Assembly: GCA_010909165.1 (NCBI GenBank)
Contig: VJWM01000025.1
Coordinates: forward strand, 310,001 to 374,000
DNA length: 64,000 nt
Direction of reading: 5' to 3'
Source: Anthoceros angustus
Taxonomy: Eukaryota; Streptophyta; Anthocerotopsida; Anthocerotales; Anthocerotaceae
Shown here: piece by piece, positions 1 through 11,020 of the stretch
Layout of the letters: every line of letters begins with the position of its first letter
How positions within the stretch are numbered: the stretch's first letter is position 1
Notes under the pieces: generated by a model
What the model was told of the DNA's origin: nothing
Seen by the model: the letters and a program-made list of their open reading frames with translations, nothing else
Database searches by the model: none
Program-made: the position numbers and the translations under genes

Positions 1-799
1 TCCGCCCTTGCTCACTGAGGACAGGAAGAAACCTAAGCTTCAGGGTCCACTGGGAGGTCACGATATTGTGGCCAGAACGTCTCCAGATTGTTGTAAACCG
101 CTGCGGCACAGACGTCCCTGCGAAGCCGACAAGGATTGTGGATTGAACGTTCACATGCTCAGAGGCTGGTCGGCGGAATGTGCCCGAAAGCCCTGGTAGC
201 CGTCAATGTAGGTGATGCCGCTCGGCAGAGATTCAGACATGGAATATGTAGCCTTTGCTGCTGTAACAAGACGAGCTGCGCTGGCCCAAGTCCAGCAGGG
301 GCAGCTCAGACAGGCTGCCGAGCTTCTGGGGGTTCTATTGCTGGCAGACGTTTGCTCTCAGTCTCGTTTTACAATGTCCTTGAAAATGGAGTCCTTGAGA
401 ATGATTCGGGTCTGGGTCGCCGTGTGCAAAGCTCTCGCGGTGAATCGGACCGTACGCACATTATGCGGCTCATATGCTTCTCCACACACCTTGTCCTCTT
501 CTTTTCGTCTCTTTCAGGCTCCTCCTGCTCTCTGCGTCACCCAGTAGCAACGCTGCAAAAGGTTATGGCACACAAGAGCAGTAGCAGTAGCAGGATCAGG
601 AGCTGGGCCAATCAAATCTCCGGATGACACAAGCATACAGTGGAATGGGGCCCAGCCCAGTAGTTCCAGAACCCACAATTGCCTCCAAGTCCATTACCTC
701 TGAATCCCACGCGACATGTGACAGGTTTTCACCTCGAGTTATGGCAAGCGAGACGGGCAGCGGAACCGGAGCTTACCTCACAGCTTCTCACCAATTCAG
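1..799. other. Unassigned left flank; may hold a 5' exon of the first PPR gene
   Basis: I recognise no conserved protein here. A plus-strand reading at about 212-547 contains a helical stretch (AALAQVQQGQLRQAAELL) that looks like a PPR-type helix, but the similarity is too short to assign. A splice acceptor (ATTCAG before GTCGCTGG) ends at position 799 and opens the reading frame of the PPR gene that follows. At least one upstream exon carrying the start codon therefore probably lies in this interval or left of the window. Confidence 0.3.
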
Positions 800-3362
800 G
801 TCGCTGGTGTAAGGAGCCAGCAGGGCCAGGCATTCGCACCACCTGCCTCCCATGGCGGCAGCAGCAGCGTCGGCAAGAAAAAGCGGCAGGAGCAGCTCTT
901 GTCCAGAAAGTTGCGGGAGGCACAGGAGGAGCGATGCAGTAAATTGTGTGAGGAAGGACGGGTAGAAGAGGCTGTCCAAGTGTTGGACCGCCTGGTACAG
1001 GAAGGGGGTCGTGCTGGGAGCTCCCTGTTCTATCCTCTACTAAAGAGGTGCATTGCGGAGAAGGATGTGGGTCTTGGCAGCCGCGTTCATGCTCTTGCCG
1101 TCAGATGTGGGCATGGGTCGGACATATTCGTGGCCAATCACGTCATACGGATGTATGCTTCTCATGCTAGATTGGAGGAAGCGTCCGAGGTTTTCAGCAC
1201 CCTCATTGCACCTAACGCCTTTGTCTGGGCTTCCATCATCAAAGCGCATGCTGATCAAGGACAGGCTGATGAGGCCATCAACCTTTACCGTAGGATGCGA
1301 GAGACGAGTACTGCGAAGCCAAACAACCATGTGTTTGCAGCAGTGCTGAAAGCATGTGCCAGTGTTTCAGATTTGGCTTCTGGCAAGCAGGCGCACGCTG
1401 ACCTTTGCAGAGTGAGGACGAGCCTGATATGGTCGTTGGAAGTTGTCTGGTGGACATGTATGCCAAATGTGGGAACTTGGACGATGCCCGCAGGGTGTTT
1501 GAGGATCTGCCTGCAAGAGATGTGGTGACATGGACTGCCATGATCGCAGGATATGCTAACCATGGGCTCGGTCAAGAAGCCCTGGATGTGTTTGCAAGCA
1601 TGCAGCAGGAGGGCATCACGCCGGCCAATAATTTCACATACACCGGCCTTCTCAAGGCATGTGCCAGCACCGGGGCTTTGCACATAGGGTGGCAGCTTCA
1701 TTGTGTGATCCGAGAAAGGGGCTGGAAACCAATCTCGTGATTGGCAGTGCTCTGGTTGACATGTATGCAAAATGCGGGAGCTTACGGGATGCTCGAAAGA
1801 TATTCGACACATTGCCTGTGAAGAATGTTGTGACATGGAATGCCATGATTGCTGGGTATGTGCAGCACGGGTTTGGTCAGGAAGCACTTGATCTATACGC
1901 AACCATGGCCGTGCAGGAGAGCATCACTTCAGCAAATAGTTTTACGTATGCTGGTCTGCTCAAGGCATGTGCCACCATCGGTGCTCTGCATCAGGGAAAG
2001 CACCTCCATTCGGTGATTCAGGGACGAGGGATGCAAGCTGATGTGGTTGTCGGCAGCTGTCTGGTGGACATGTATGTGCGATGTGGTAGCCTAGAGGATG
2101 CTCGTCATGTTTTTGATAACCTGCCCACGAGAGATGTGGTGACCTGGACTGCCATGATCGCTGGATATGCCCAGCTTGGGCTCGGTCAAGACGCTCTCAA
2201 TCTATACGCAATTATGCAAGAGGAGGAGGACCTGTGTGTAGCTGCTAACGATGTTACATTTGTGTGTCTCCTGAATGCATGTGCAAGCGTGGGAGCCTTG
2301 CAGCAGGGGAAGCAGCTCCATTTGCAGATCCAGGAAAGAGGTCTGGAAACTGATACGCTTGTCGGCAACTGCCTCGTGGACATGTATGCAAAGTGTGGGA
2401 GCTTACAGGATGCTCGTAGAGTATTTGACAGACTGCCAGGTAGAGATGTGGTGGCATGGACTAGTCTCCTGAATGGATATGCCCAACATGGTGATGCCAA
2501 AATGGCCATTCGGTGTTTTGAAGAGATGCAGCAGCAAGGTGTGAAGCCCAACAGTGCTACTTTCATCTCTCTCCTTGTGGCATGCAGTCATGGGGGCCTG
2601 GTGACTGAGGGAGAGGGCTATTTTAGAGTGATGATCGAACAACATGGCATCGTTCCCACTGATTTCCATTACAATTGCATGATTGATCTTCTTGGCCGAG
2701 CAGGCCAATTGGACAAGGCTGAAGACATGTTGCGAAGCATGCCATGCGAGAATAAGGTTGTGGGGTGGACCTCTTTGCTCAGTGCATGCAAAAGCCATGG
2801 TGACATTGAGCGTGGGACCAGATGTTTCGACCTTCTTGTCAGCTTGGAACCTGAAAATGGTTCTGGATATGTGCTTCTGGGTACAATGTACGCAAATGCA
2901 GGCAGGTGGAGTGACGTAGACAAAGTGGAATGCATGAGAATATCGGCAGGTGCTTGGAAGAAGCCTGCCAAGGCTTCCATTGAAGTGAACAAGAAGGTGC
3001 ATGACTTCACTGTTGGAGAAGACACAGCTGATATTGCGTTGAAGCTCAGGACCATGAACTCGAGGGTGAAACGGGAAGGAGGACATGTGCCACAGACGGA
3101 GCTGGTGCTGAAGGCAGTGTCGGAGAGGGAAAAAGAGGATTCCTTGTGTGGGCATGCTGAGAAACTGGCGTTGGCGTATGGGCTCCAGAACACTCCACCC
3201 GGCTCAACGCTGCTGGTTACTAAGAATCTTCGGATGTGCAACGACTGCCACAGTAGTACCAAAATCGTGTCACGCCTTGAGAAGCGAGAAATTGTTGTGA
3301 GGGATGCACACCGTGTGCATCGATTTCTGGGTGGCTCCTGTTCGTGTGCGGATCGGCCTTGA
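800..3362 (+). CDS. PLS-class PPR protein with DYW:KP-type domain; two frameshifts (pseudogene or sequence errors)
   Basis: Organellar RNA-binding PPR protein of the RNA-editing class. The open frame runs from a splice acceptor at 799 with no ATG of its own, so the start is in an upstream exon. Repeats of about 100 residues (P-L-S triplets such as DVVTWTAMIAGY and LVDMYAKCGSL) are followed by E1/E2, then a KKPAKASIEV box instead of the usual PG box. The cytidine-deaminase-like part has HAEKLALAYG and CNDCH zinc ligands, and the end reads CSCADRP. The KPAxA box and the missing DYW triplet are typical of the DYW:KP subgroup linked to U-to-C editing. The frame breaks twice, each compatible with loss of one base: near 1400-1410 (after GKQAHADL) and near 1715-1725, in a G run within RERG/LETNLVIG. 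Coding similarity continues perfectly across both breaks, so the lesions are recent or are sequence errors. Confidence 0.8.
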
Positions 3363-4126
3363 CTGGATTTTGCTGGTCGTATATAACCTGATGCCCTGAT
3401 GCATGTCATGCCGCCGTGAAACCTCACAGAGTTGTTTCCAAAGTTAATCCTTCCAGAAATTTTCTTGAGAAATCCCCATGGTCATCTTCCATCTTCTATG
3501 CCTATACAAGAGCGGGGGAGGTGAAGTTGAGAGAGTCCCATAGCCGGTAAACATCAAGGGACGAGCCGGTTGTTCCGCGACTGGCCCTTTTACAGTCTTT
3601 CACCCGCACTGGACATTATTATTCCAGCCAAAACCCGCAGCTCCAGCGATAGACTCTAGCCTGTGAGAGCCGCCCACTGGGAGGTGAGATGCGAGGTGTT
3701 CGATTTCCTCAAGGTTCAATGTCGTGTGGTATGAAGCCTGCATGCTGATAGCTCGCCGGTAGCGTACTCTCTCGTTGGGTGCGGTGTCTAGGTTAGATCT
3801 GCCGGCGCAGGAGGGAGTAGGGAATTGTAACCTGGGCCCTAGTTTTGGAGCGCACATACAGCAGAGCAGAATTGGTGATTTTGGAGGTGATCGTGCTTGT
3901 TCTGCTCTGTGTTGTGGATGCCGTTGTGTTTCGTTAGTGGAAAAGAGGCCCCTGGTCCTTGTTTCTGATCATGCTGCCTGCTGCTGTGGACATTTAACTA
4001 GTCAGATTTGCTCGCCAATTGGCCTCGTATCCTGTCCGTTAGGGTTTACGAAGGGCCACTCCTGAGCTCTACCGGATTTGACCTTTATCTGAGTGCGATT
4101 GTTTGTTTGCCTGCAGGGAGGCAGTC
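3363..4126. other. Intergenic; 5' UTR with intron of the next gene
   Basis: No protein-coding similarity is seen. A clear acceptor (TTTGCCTGCAG) at 4106-4116 lies only 10 bp upstream of the ATG at 4127, so the downstream gene very probably has a leader intron whose first exon lies in this stretch. Confidence 0.4.
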
Positions 4127-4481
4127 ATGGGTGGAGGTCACGCAGGTCATGGTGCTGAGTATCCAGGGTACCCGACAGCTGTGTGGTCTCCAACGGGGGG
4201 ATGGTTTCCTGACCCTAAGTATTGGCGCCGGAATACTGTGATTGCTGCTTTTGGAATTTTTCTGGTGTGCATTCCCATTGCAAGGTTATCCATGCGCCTA
4301 GAGGTATTTCTCGGTTCCCTTAGAAGACCAGCCTTGTGTGCCTCTCTTGGGTTTGGCATCACAGCCTTCGAAGAACTTCACATTGTTCTTCTCTTTCATC
4401 TCGCAGGAACGGCCCGTCTCTCCCGCGTTTCCACTTCCCTACCAGTCCTTCTCCAAGAGGAAGGCTCCCGAGGAAAGTTGA
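4127..4481 (+). CDS. Small single-pass membrane protein, probable plant mitochondrial complex I accessory subunit
   Basis: Two exons, 4127-4303 and 4407-4481, join in phase 0 to give an 83-residue protein. It starts MGGGHAGHG and continues with a Gly/Pro/Trp-rich segment and PKYWRRNT. One hydrophobic helix follows (IAAFGIFLVCIPIARLSM), then a Pro-rich tail ending SKRKAPEES. A short soluble N-terminus with 'YWRRNT' before a single helix, and a tail with Pro-x-x-Pro before S/W-K, matches my memory of a small conserved plant protein found in mitochondrial complex I preparations. I cannot name the subunit with certainty. A leader intron precedes the ATG. The gene lies between two PPR genes and is transcribed toward the second one. 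Confidence 0.55.
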
Positions 4482-5083
4482 AATTAGAGTACTGAGGAGC
4501 ATGGGGCGGGTGGGCGTGGGACAGCTCTCAATTGAACACCGAAAAACACAAACTGTGATTTCCAGAGGATGGTTTTGCATGACTGAGCGTATGCTTGTGT
4601 TCAGCATCTGCGCTGTGCTGTGGTGAGCTAACTGAACCTTGTGTTGTACCCTGGACTCGCCATTCGGTTGTTGAGAATTGTTGTAGAAAAGTGACAGCAG
4701 AAGCACAGCCGACTGATGAGGGACAGTATGACTACTTACGCTTGTGGGAGTTTTAAGTATGTGGGACGCGTATGTAATAATGTAACGAAGGATTTCCAAC
4801 TTTGTATTGGAAGTTGATATATCATAACAAACGGACGGAAGCTCCCTCACGTCACACCGACCATTGACGGTATATATTTCCGTCTGGGATCTATTCCGTT
4901 CTGTAACTTCTGATGAGGTTTGCCCACCCTTCATAAGCCAAGAGGGATGTTTTCGACGGACTGTTGGAGGCATTAGTTTCTGGTGAATGTCTGATATCTG
5001 ATACATATCGTCTGACGATGGAAAAGGGATATCAAGGGCACAGGCACAGGCGCAGGAGGCCCTCGCTTGACTCTGGGGCAGTT
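4482..5083. other. Convergent intergenic region
   Basis: 3' flank shared by the plus-strand membrane-protein gene and the minus-strand PPR gene. Open frames here lack recognisable domains. The minus-strand sequence after the PPR stop at 5084 does not resemble a DYW domain in any frame I checked, so the neighbouring PPR protein really ends there. Confidence 0.4.
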
Positions 5084-8000
5084 TCAGTCCGATTCCCCGA
5101 CCAGAAAACTGTGCACCAGTCCGTCCTTGTCTGTCCACCAGCTCTGACCTGGTTGCTTCCATGCCCCTATGAGTTTTCTCCGTGCCTGCATCTCCCGTGC
5201 TTGCTCCCACATCTGGGAGCCGGTGTATATGTTCGACATCAACACATATGCTGCGGAATCTTTCATGTCTAGCTTCACTGCTTCATTGAAAGCAAGGCAT
5301 CCTACCTCCACGTTGCACCACTTTCGACAGGCGCCCAAGAGGGTGTGCCAAACTGCAGCATTCGGCAACATGGGCATGGATCTGACCAAAGCCAGTGCCT
5401 CATCCAGATGTCCTGCTCGGCCCAGGAGATCCACCATGCATGTGTAATGGTCCTCTGTGGGGACGATGCGATAGTGCGTGTTCATAGCCTCAAAGTCCTC
5501 CCACCCCTTCTTCACCAGACCTGCATGACTGCACACAGTCAGTACGCTGAGGAAAGTGATGCTGTCTGGCTGTATGTCATCCTCTCTCATTCTCTGGACC
5601 ACGTCAAAGACCACCTCAGTCTGCCCATGATAGGCGTAGCCTGCAAGCAGTGCATTCCAGGTGACCACATTCCTTTCTGGTAACACATCAAACACCTGCT
5701 GTGCATCCACCATGCTCCCAGCCTTTCCATACATGTTGATGAGGCTGGCAGCCACCAGCACATCAGAATGAAGCCCTTGTACTAGAGCCTGTACATGTAG
5801 CTGCCTCCCCAGATTCAAAGCTGCCAAATTAGCACACACCTGAAGGAGGCACACGAATGTGACAGAATTGGGTACAGCCATGCCTTCATCTTCCATAGCG
5901 CTGTAGAGACGGAGCGCTTCCTGCCCCATGCCCAGCTGGGAATAGCCTGCTATCATGGCAGTCCACGTCACCACATCTTTTTCACCAAGGTCATCAAACA
6001 CTCTCTGAGCATCTTCCAGGCTGCCACACTTTGAATACATGTTCACCAAACTGTTGGCCACAAACACATCAGATTCATGTCCTCGCCCTCTAATCTGCGC
6101 ATGAAGCTTCTTCCCTTGGTCCAAAGCTGGGATGCCCACACTCGCACATGCTTGCAGCAGGCACACAAACGTGACAGGATCCGGTACAGCGATGCCCCCT
6201 TGTTGCATGGCACTGTAAAGAAGGAGGGCTTCCTGGCCCATGCCCTGCCGAGAGTATCCTGCAATCATGGCAGTCCACGTGAGCACATCCTTGTGACCCA
6301 GTCCATCAAAAACTCTCTGGGCGTCTTGTAAGCTGCCACACTTTGCATACATGTTCACCAAACTGCTGGCTACATACACATCAGCTTCAAGTCCTTGTTC
6401 CCTAATCTGCATATGTAGATGCTTCCCCTTCTCCAACACCGAGGTGCCCCCACTTGCACATGCCTGCAAGAGGCACACAAATGTGACGGAGTTGGGTACA
6501 GCCATGCCGCCCTCTTGTTGCATAGCAGTGTAGAGGCTAAGTGCTTCCTGCCCCATACCCTGCTGAGAGTATCCTGCTATCATGGCGGTCCAGGTCACCA
6601 CATCTTTGTGACCAAGTCCGTCAAAGACTCTCTGAGCCTCTTCTAAGCTGCCACACTTTGCATACATGTTCACCAAACTGTTGGCTACAACCGCATCAGC
6701 ATCATGTCCACCCCTTCTGATTTGAGCATGAAGATGCCTGCCTGTGTCCAAGGCTGGGGTGCCCACACTAGCGCATGCCTGCAGGAGGCACACGAATGTG
6801 ACGGAATCTGGTGCTGGCATGCCCTCTTGTCGCATGGAAGTGTAGAGACGAAGGGCTTCCTGGCCCATGCCCTGCTGGGCATACCCTGCTATCATGGCAG
6901 TCCACGTTACCACATTCTTCTCACCGAGTCCATCAAACACGGCCTGTGCATCCTCCAAGCTGCCACATTTCGCATACATGTCCACCAAGCAACTAGAGAC
7001 GAACAGATCAGGCTTAACGCCAGTGGCCAAGGCATGAGCATGCACCTGCTGCCCAGTTTTCAAGTCCGATGCTCTTGCACAAGCCTGGAGGGCTGCAACA
7101 AACACATGGCCATCTGGCTTCACACACGACGTCCTGCGCATTCGATGATACAAATGGATGGCCTGCTTGTCCTGTCCATTTCTTACGTGCGCGGAAATAA
7201 TGGAGGACCACATGAAGGCATCTGGTTGGGGAACAGCTTCAAACACATCCATGGCGTCTTGCAGCCTGCCATGAGACGCATACATTCGCAGGATGTGGTT
7301 GCAAAGGAACGTGTCCGACTGGTACCCTTTTCGCACTGTGAGAGCATGGACGCGGCTGCCCAGAACAAGATCCCTCCTCACTGCACACTTCTTGAGGACT
7401 GTGTAAAAGAGAGATTTGGCAATACACCGGTCTGCTTGCACCAGAAGTTCCAAAGCCTGTACAGCCTGAGTGAGATGACCATCGTGACATAGCTTGCTCA
7501 CGGTTTCAGCTGTTACCGTGCCCAAGCCCGTATCGTAACCTGCAGGCCTGCGAGCGCGTCGGTGGGTCAGTGATCATCCCACAAGGGGCCATCCCCACTA
7601 TCCAATGTCCATCATCATCATCATCAAAATTGGCACCTCTGCTGGACATCCATCATTTCCATGCGCGGGTTGTTCCAACTTCCACGCCCTCCTGCAGGCA
7701 GCATCCCCTGCCATCCTGCCTGCCGTCCAAACAAGTTTGGTTCAATATATAGTTGAACTGCAATCAAACGGAGAAGCGAAAGCAAGGTGCCCCGGCTAGG
7801 GGCAGCAGTAGCAGGATCACAAGGTGGAGCACGCAGCGTGGATGCCCTTGTGTGTTGTAGATGATTGCTGTTGCAGTGCAGAAACGACGACGCAAAAAAA
7901 GTTGTTCACAAGCTGAGACGGAGGGGAGGCACTACCTTGTTCCACAGGTTGACGGCCACCAGTATCCTTGGCTCCACTGCAAGCCTCCTGCTGAACATAA

Positions 8001-8170
8001 GAGCCTCGGAGCTTCTCAGCTGCGATTCGCCGAAAGACGAAGCGAATTCGCAGGAGAAGGAACTTTGGAAACCACCCAAATGGCAACTCACTGAGCAGAG
8101 GTACTTGGGAAACCTGGTGATTCTGGTGGACTAGGCTAAGCATACCGCCCATCTTCATCCCTGCTGGCAT
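5084..8170 (-). CDS. PLS-class PPR protein, E2 type without DYW domain
   Basis: Predicted two-exon gene. Exon 1 is 8170-7936 (ATG at 8170, starts MPAGMKMGGMLS, basic and hydrophobic, suited to an organelle presequence). Donor CAAG/GTAGTG and acceptor CTGCAG/GTTACG join it in frame (phase 1) to exon 2, 7539-5084, giving about 896 residues. Four nearly identical units of about 105 residues follow each other (DVVTWTAMIAGY, VTFVCLLQACAS, SLVNMYAKCGSL), pointing to recent internal tandem duplication. E1 is followed by E2 with a PG-type box (KQPGQSWW), and the protein stops after SFLVGESD. No deaminase domain remains, so any editing role would need a DYW partner supplied in trans. Position-5 Thr recurs in the P-type motifs (WTAM), alternating with Asp or Asn at the motif end, which in the published PPR code favours purines. 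Confidence 0.85.
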
Positions 8171-8616
8171 CGGAAACCCAGTCTACACCTCTAGAGACAC
8201 AAGCGATTGCCCATCTCCTCCTCAGACTGGACGCTTAAGCGATGCCAGTGGTGATTTGCTCACACAAATTTGGCCCGTGGTGAGGGAGTGGAAGCAGATG
8301 CATGGGAGGCTGCAAGGAAAATGCGCTGATCTGCATTATTTCATGTAGCTACGTCTTGGACAGCTTTTTGTCAGGCGTAACTAGTGAAAGATCCCACTCG
8401 CTGGGCCCATCATGAATACACTCGGTGTTTACGGGCAAGCTTCTCGACGGACTTGGACCGATTAGGAAGACTCTGTAGTGCAACAATGACACAATGGGCA
8501 CTGGGTAGCACCGTTTCGATCATTCCTTTCCAGCAAGAGGGAGCATACAGTCACACAGCCTTGAAAGATGTGGCTAGTGCAAGAAGGCTAACTAATCTCA
8601 GTACTACTAAGCTAAG
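8171..8616. other. Intergenic, upstream of the E2-type PPR gene
   Basis: Short spacer between the 5' end of the minus-strand PPR gene and the 3' end of the minus-strand glutamine amidotransferase gene. It contains scattered short open frames only. Presumably it carries the PPR promoter, but no convincing TATA element stands out. Confidence 0.3.
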
Positions 8617-10302
8617 CTAAGCTGCTAAACCATTCGTGTGGTCCAAACTGTCGTTGGCAGTTGCAGGAGTGACGGTATCCTCGAGCCTCCTCTTGTCCAC
8701 CACAGACTGGGCAACTTCGCATATCATCTTGTGATACTCTAACAGATCAAACAGGCGTTTGGAGTCCATAGATTCCATCAACGTTCTTGCGGCTGCTTCG
8801 TTCTTCTTGTTCATGCGCAGCTTTTGGATGACCAGGGACGAGTTTCTGAAAGTAGCCCCCATCTGAAGCAGTCGTGTCACCTCCTGCCCGTTCAGTACGG
8901 TGTTGCTCTGCAGGCAAAACAGAGATAGACATGGCCAGCTCAGGCAGGGCATGTGAGGTGAGGTGACATGTAAAGGATAGCAGAAGAAGAAGGATCCGTG
9001 TTTTGAACAAGGAACCCTACCTGGAGGAAGCGAGCGCCAAACTCAAGATCCGTGCTGCTTTGAGTGGTGTCAGCTCGAACAGCCTTCATGGCGAGCTCAC
9101 AGTCGTGGACGGAATTGCTCTTGCGGACATGGACTTGCTCCTCGTAAATGTGCTTGGCAATGGAGAAACTGCGTACGACTTTCTGCCGTTTCTCCTCCAG
9201 GGGACCATCCAGCTTGACGAGTGCCCTCGGTTCCGGCTTGGTGGCCAAGAGCCGCTTCTGGTACGCCACCACAGCCTTCACAAACTCCTGAATGCCGGAA
9301 GCCACAGTTGCAGCAGTTATGACACACTCCAGACAACATAGTCCACATGACCATCATCCATCACAGGCAGCACCTAGTAGGGCAGATACCTACCTGATAA
9401 GCGCGGGGACACTCGGGGTAATCGAAGACGTCGGAGGAGGCATCCGGAGCAGCTGCTGCATCCGCATCCTGCTCATGCCTCATGCGCTCGGGATGGAACT
9501 GCAGGCCGACGATGAACCCGCCCTGGTCGGGATGGTAGGCATCCGGGTCGTAGAAGGCCTCCGTGAGGCCGTCGGGAGCAAAAGCCATGGGCTTGAACCT
9601 ACCAGCCAGCCGCTTCACCCCCTGGTGATGGTAGCTGTTGACGATGAGCTCCATGGGGCTGGCAGCCCGGGTTAGGGATTCCTGGAACCAGTGGTGGAGC
9701 GGGGTGTCGGGCACGACGGTGATGGGATGGCGGTGGCCATCGTAGTTGTCATAGTCCATGTGCTTCACCTTCACGGCCGACGGGAGCTGCCTCTCCACAT
9801 CCTGGTAGAGCGAGCCGCCGCATGCGACGTTGAGCACCTGCGAGCCCCTGCAGATGCCGAGGTAGGGAATGTTCCGCTCCAGGCATCGCCGGGCCAGCTG
9901 CAGCTCGATGGAATCCTTATGCTTGTCCAGGGAGGTGTCGCTGGCGTGCGCCTGCCGGATCTCCTCGACCTCGGACGGCGTCAGTGCCGACTCCAGGTCG
10001 CTCTCGTACAGCTCGGGGTCGATGTCCTCGCCCTCGCACAGCAGCACGCCGTGGATGGGCTCGAAGCTGTCCAGCAGCGAGTGCAGGCCCGAAACCCTGG
10101 GCACGATCACCGGCACCGCGCCGTATGCCACTATCAGGTCCAGGTGGTACTCCCCCACGAAGTCCACGAACTTCTTCTTGCGCAGCGTGCGCCGAGACAC
10201 GATCAGCACTCTGGGCAGCACCTCTGCCAAATCCGACGACCTCCCGCTCTTGCTGGCTTCCTCCTCCGACTCCCACTCCCCATCGCTGTCCCTGCCGCCC
10301 AT
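8617..10302 (-). CDS. Class I glutamine amidotransferase-like protein (peptidase C26, GAT1_2.1-like)
   Basis: Three exons: 10302-9394, 9287-9021 and 8907-8617, all joined in phase 0, giving 488 residues from an ATG at 10302. Residues about 28-295 form the glutaminase-type domain related to gamma-glutamyl-GABA hydrolase PuuD. The nucleophile elbow is YLGICRGSQ (Cys), followed by the His-Pro-Glu of [10 protein letters not shown]. The acidic N-terminus ([14 protein letters not shown]) and the helical C-terminal extension in exons 2-3 ([22 protein letters not shown]) resemble the plant GAT1_2.1 group, which includes a nitrogen-responsive mitochondrial glutaminase of Arabidopsis. I infer hydrolysis of a gamma-glutamyl amide; the exact substrate is not visible. 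A TATA-like element lies about 270 bp upstream. Confidence 0.85.
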
Positions 10303-10565
10303 GCTGCTCCCCCTTGCCCCAGCCCTAGCCCTTGCCCTCGCCCTTGCCCTTGCCCTTGCCCTTTCCTTCCCACAACTTCCACTACACTAGTGGCACTATC
10401 AGATTCAGCACGAAAATGCGCACTCGTCACAAGACTCCAAGCACTGGAGTCTCCCGAGGTCCTTGAATCCAAATCCCCACAGAATGTCTGGCCAGTTCTT
10501 CTTCAACAATGCTTCCAGCAAACAGCTTGCGAACATAAAAAGCATAAAGGGAGGCAAGGCCAGGC

Positions 10566-10580
10566 GTCTACATATATATA
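10566..10580 (-). promoter_or_regulatory. Candidate TATA box of the glutamine amidotransferase gene
   Basis: The minus strand reads CCTATATATATGTAG here, about 270 bp upstream of the ATG at 10302. Spacing fits a promoter with a leader of roughly 240 bases. The surrounding 10310-10380 stretch is a (CCCTTG)n-like simple repeat that would fall in the leader. Confidence 0.4.
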
Positions 10581-11020
10581 GGCAGGCCAGGCCAAATCCG
10601 AAACGAGAACGAGGCGAGGCCCAGTCATCGTGATCATCCCTATGGTTGGCCACCGAAAATGTAGGTAGCGAGGAAGGCAAGGAAGGTTCGCGCCGGAGCA
10701 AGGTCCCACACACATGACATCCCGAGAGCCAGCAAGCCATGACATCCCAGAGGCCAGTCGCCAGAGGCAGCCTTACATACTGATATGGTCTATCATCCCA
10801 CGTGGCAGGCGACAGGTGCATGTCCCGGCGACAGGACACCGCCAAGGGGCGGGCCGTTGAGTAACCGCCAGTGGAGCGCACACAAGCAGTCGTGCCCCCT
10901 CCACCTCCAACCCGGCCTCCTTTCTCGCCATGCCATTCGCTTGCTCCTTCTTCTTCCCTTCACCTCAGAGTCTCCGGTTGTCGCTGCTGCCGACAGTGCC
11001 CATGAGGCGCCAGCGCACTC
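10581..11020. other. Divergent intergenic region
   Basis: Shared upstream region of the minus-strand amidotransferase and the plus-strand MFS transporter. It is GC-rich, with no conserved coding signal beyond chance open frames. It probably holds both promoters. Confidence 0.35.

Noticed and set aside
9691-10581. Long plus-strand frames opposite the amidotransferase gene
   Set aside because: Shadow frames of a GC-rich coding exon; the minus strand has the conserved catalytic motifs and introns.
10405-10881. 158-codon minus-strand frame upstream of the amidotransferase gene
   Set aside because: Cys/Trp/Leu-rich without family similarity, and it contains the probable TATA region; more likely promoter and leader sequence.
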